A stretch of DNA of 13,748 bases from Candidatus Aenigmatarchaeota archaeon (GTDB taxonomy: Archaea > Aenigmatarchaeota > Aenigmatarchaeia > Aenigmatarchaeales > Aenigmatarchaeaceae): the NCBI GenBank assembly GCA_028715225.1, contig JAQUSH010000008.1:1-13748 (forward strand), given 5' to 3'. Positions within the stretch are counted from its first letter, which is position 1. The number at the start of each line of letters is the position of its first letter. Under the pieces are notes generated by a model, which was given only the letters and a program-made list of their open reading frames with translations, was not told the DNA's origin and ran no database searches. Shown piece by piece: positions 13,617 through 13,748 of the stretch. Position numbers and translations under genes: made by a program.

Positions 13617-13748
13617 TTAAAGATAACCAACATTTATTTAATTGGCCACAACTCATCTCCGCCTTAAACTCTTTCTTAAGCTCCTCAAACAAACTCTCAT
13701 TTCAGCTTTCTTCTTAGATTCAACTTCAACTAAAGATTTCTCAATCTG
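13603..13748 (-). pseudogene. 3' end of a minus-strand gene, apparently frameshifted
   Basis: Entering from the right edge, one minus-strand frame reads QIEKSLVEVESKKKAEM, then turns into a less natural RVCLRSLRKSLRR and stops at 13653-13655. Another frame takes over at the same place with NESLFEELKKEFKAEMSCG, then QLNKCWLSLIRKL, and stops at 13603-13605. Both natural-looking parts are Lys/Glu-rich and coiled-coil-like. A single-base change near 13698-13705 would join them, so either the gene is broken or the true C-terminus is the shorter frame (13653). I cannot name the protein. If the longer reading is real, it overlaps the protease gene by 14 bases, like the other convergent pairs in this window. 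Most of the gene is outside the window. Confidence 0.35.

Overview
The window looks like a low-GC archaeal chromosome, probably from a DPANN-type lineage (Woesearchaeota, Pacearchaeota or Nanoarchaeota-like). The evidence is an archaeal histone, a Cdc48/VAT ATPase, an archaeal type IA topoisomerase with a zinc-ribbon tail, a type II methionine aminopeptidase, and an archaeal family B DNA polymerase present only as its polymerase half. Genes are packed very tightly: several convergent pairs overlap at their stops, and no stretch over 300 bases lacks a gene. I see no tRNA, rRNA, CRISPR array or insertion sequence. The phylum call is inference.

Layout, left: a partial KaiC/RecA-like ATPase with a long lysine-rich N-terminal tail (1-717, minus) diverges from topA (804-3011, plus). 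Next come a four-helix membrane protein (minus), a 53-residue zinc-ribbon-like microprotein (plus) and a SWIM-like zinc protein (minus). A coupled pair follows: a conserved-looking protein of unknown function (3830-4234) and Cdc48 (4235-6541). Two small minus-strand genes come next, a 43-residue Cys-rich protein and the histone.

Middle: an APC-family amino-acid permease (6961-8241, plus) converges on a minus-strand operon that reads from the C-terminal half of PolB (9105-10199) into methionine aminopeptidase (8231-9112). The exonuclease half of PolB is not in the window.

Right: an unrecognised 270-residue protein (minus), an AN1-type zinc-finger membrane protein with a small two-helix membrane protein behind it (plus), and an AT-rich coupled pair, a secreted protein and a CPBP/CAAX-type intramembrane protease (12309-13616). 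The right edge holds the tail of a minus-strand gene that looks frameshifted.

Regulation: almost every gene that begins a transcript has a TATA-like box 24-29 bases upstream of its start codon, with no room for a leader, so leaderless transcription is inferred. Shine-Dalgarno-like GGTG motifs appear at the internal operon genes cdc48, the small membrane gene at 12024 and the CPBP protease; 3830 has a GAGGT site behind a short leader. The information-processing genes (topA, histone, PolB-C, map, cdc48) are ordinary core genes. The unusual parts are the PolB split point, the shared or interlocked divergent promoters, the uncharacterised partner of cdc48, the microproteins, and the secreted-protein/protease pair.
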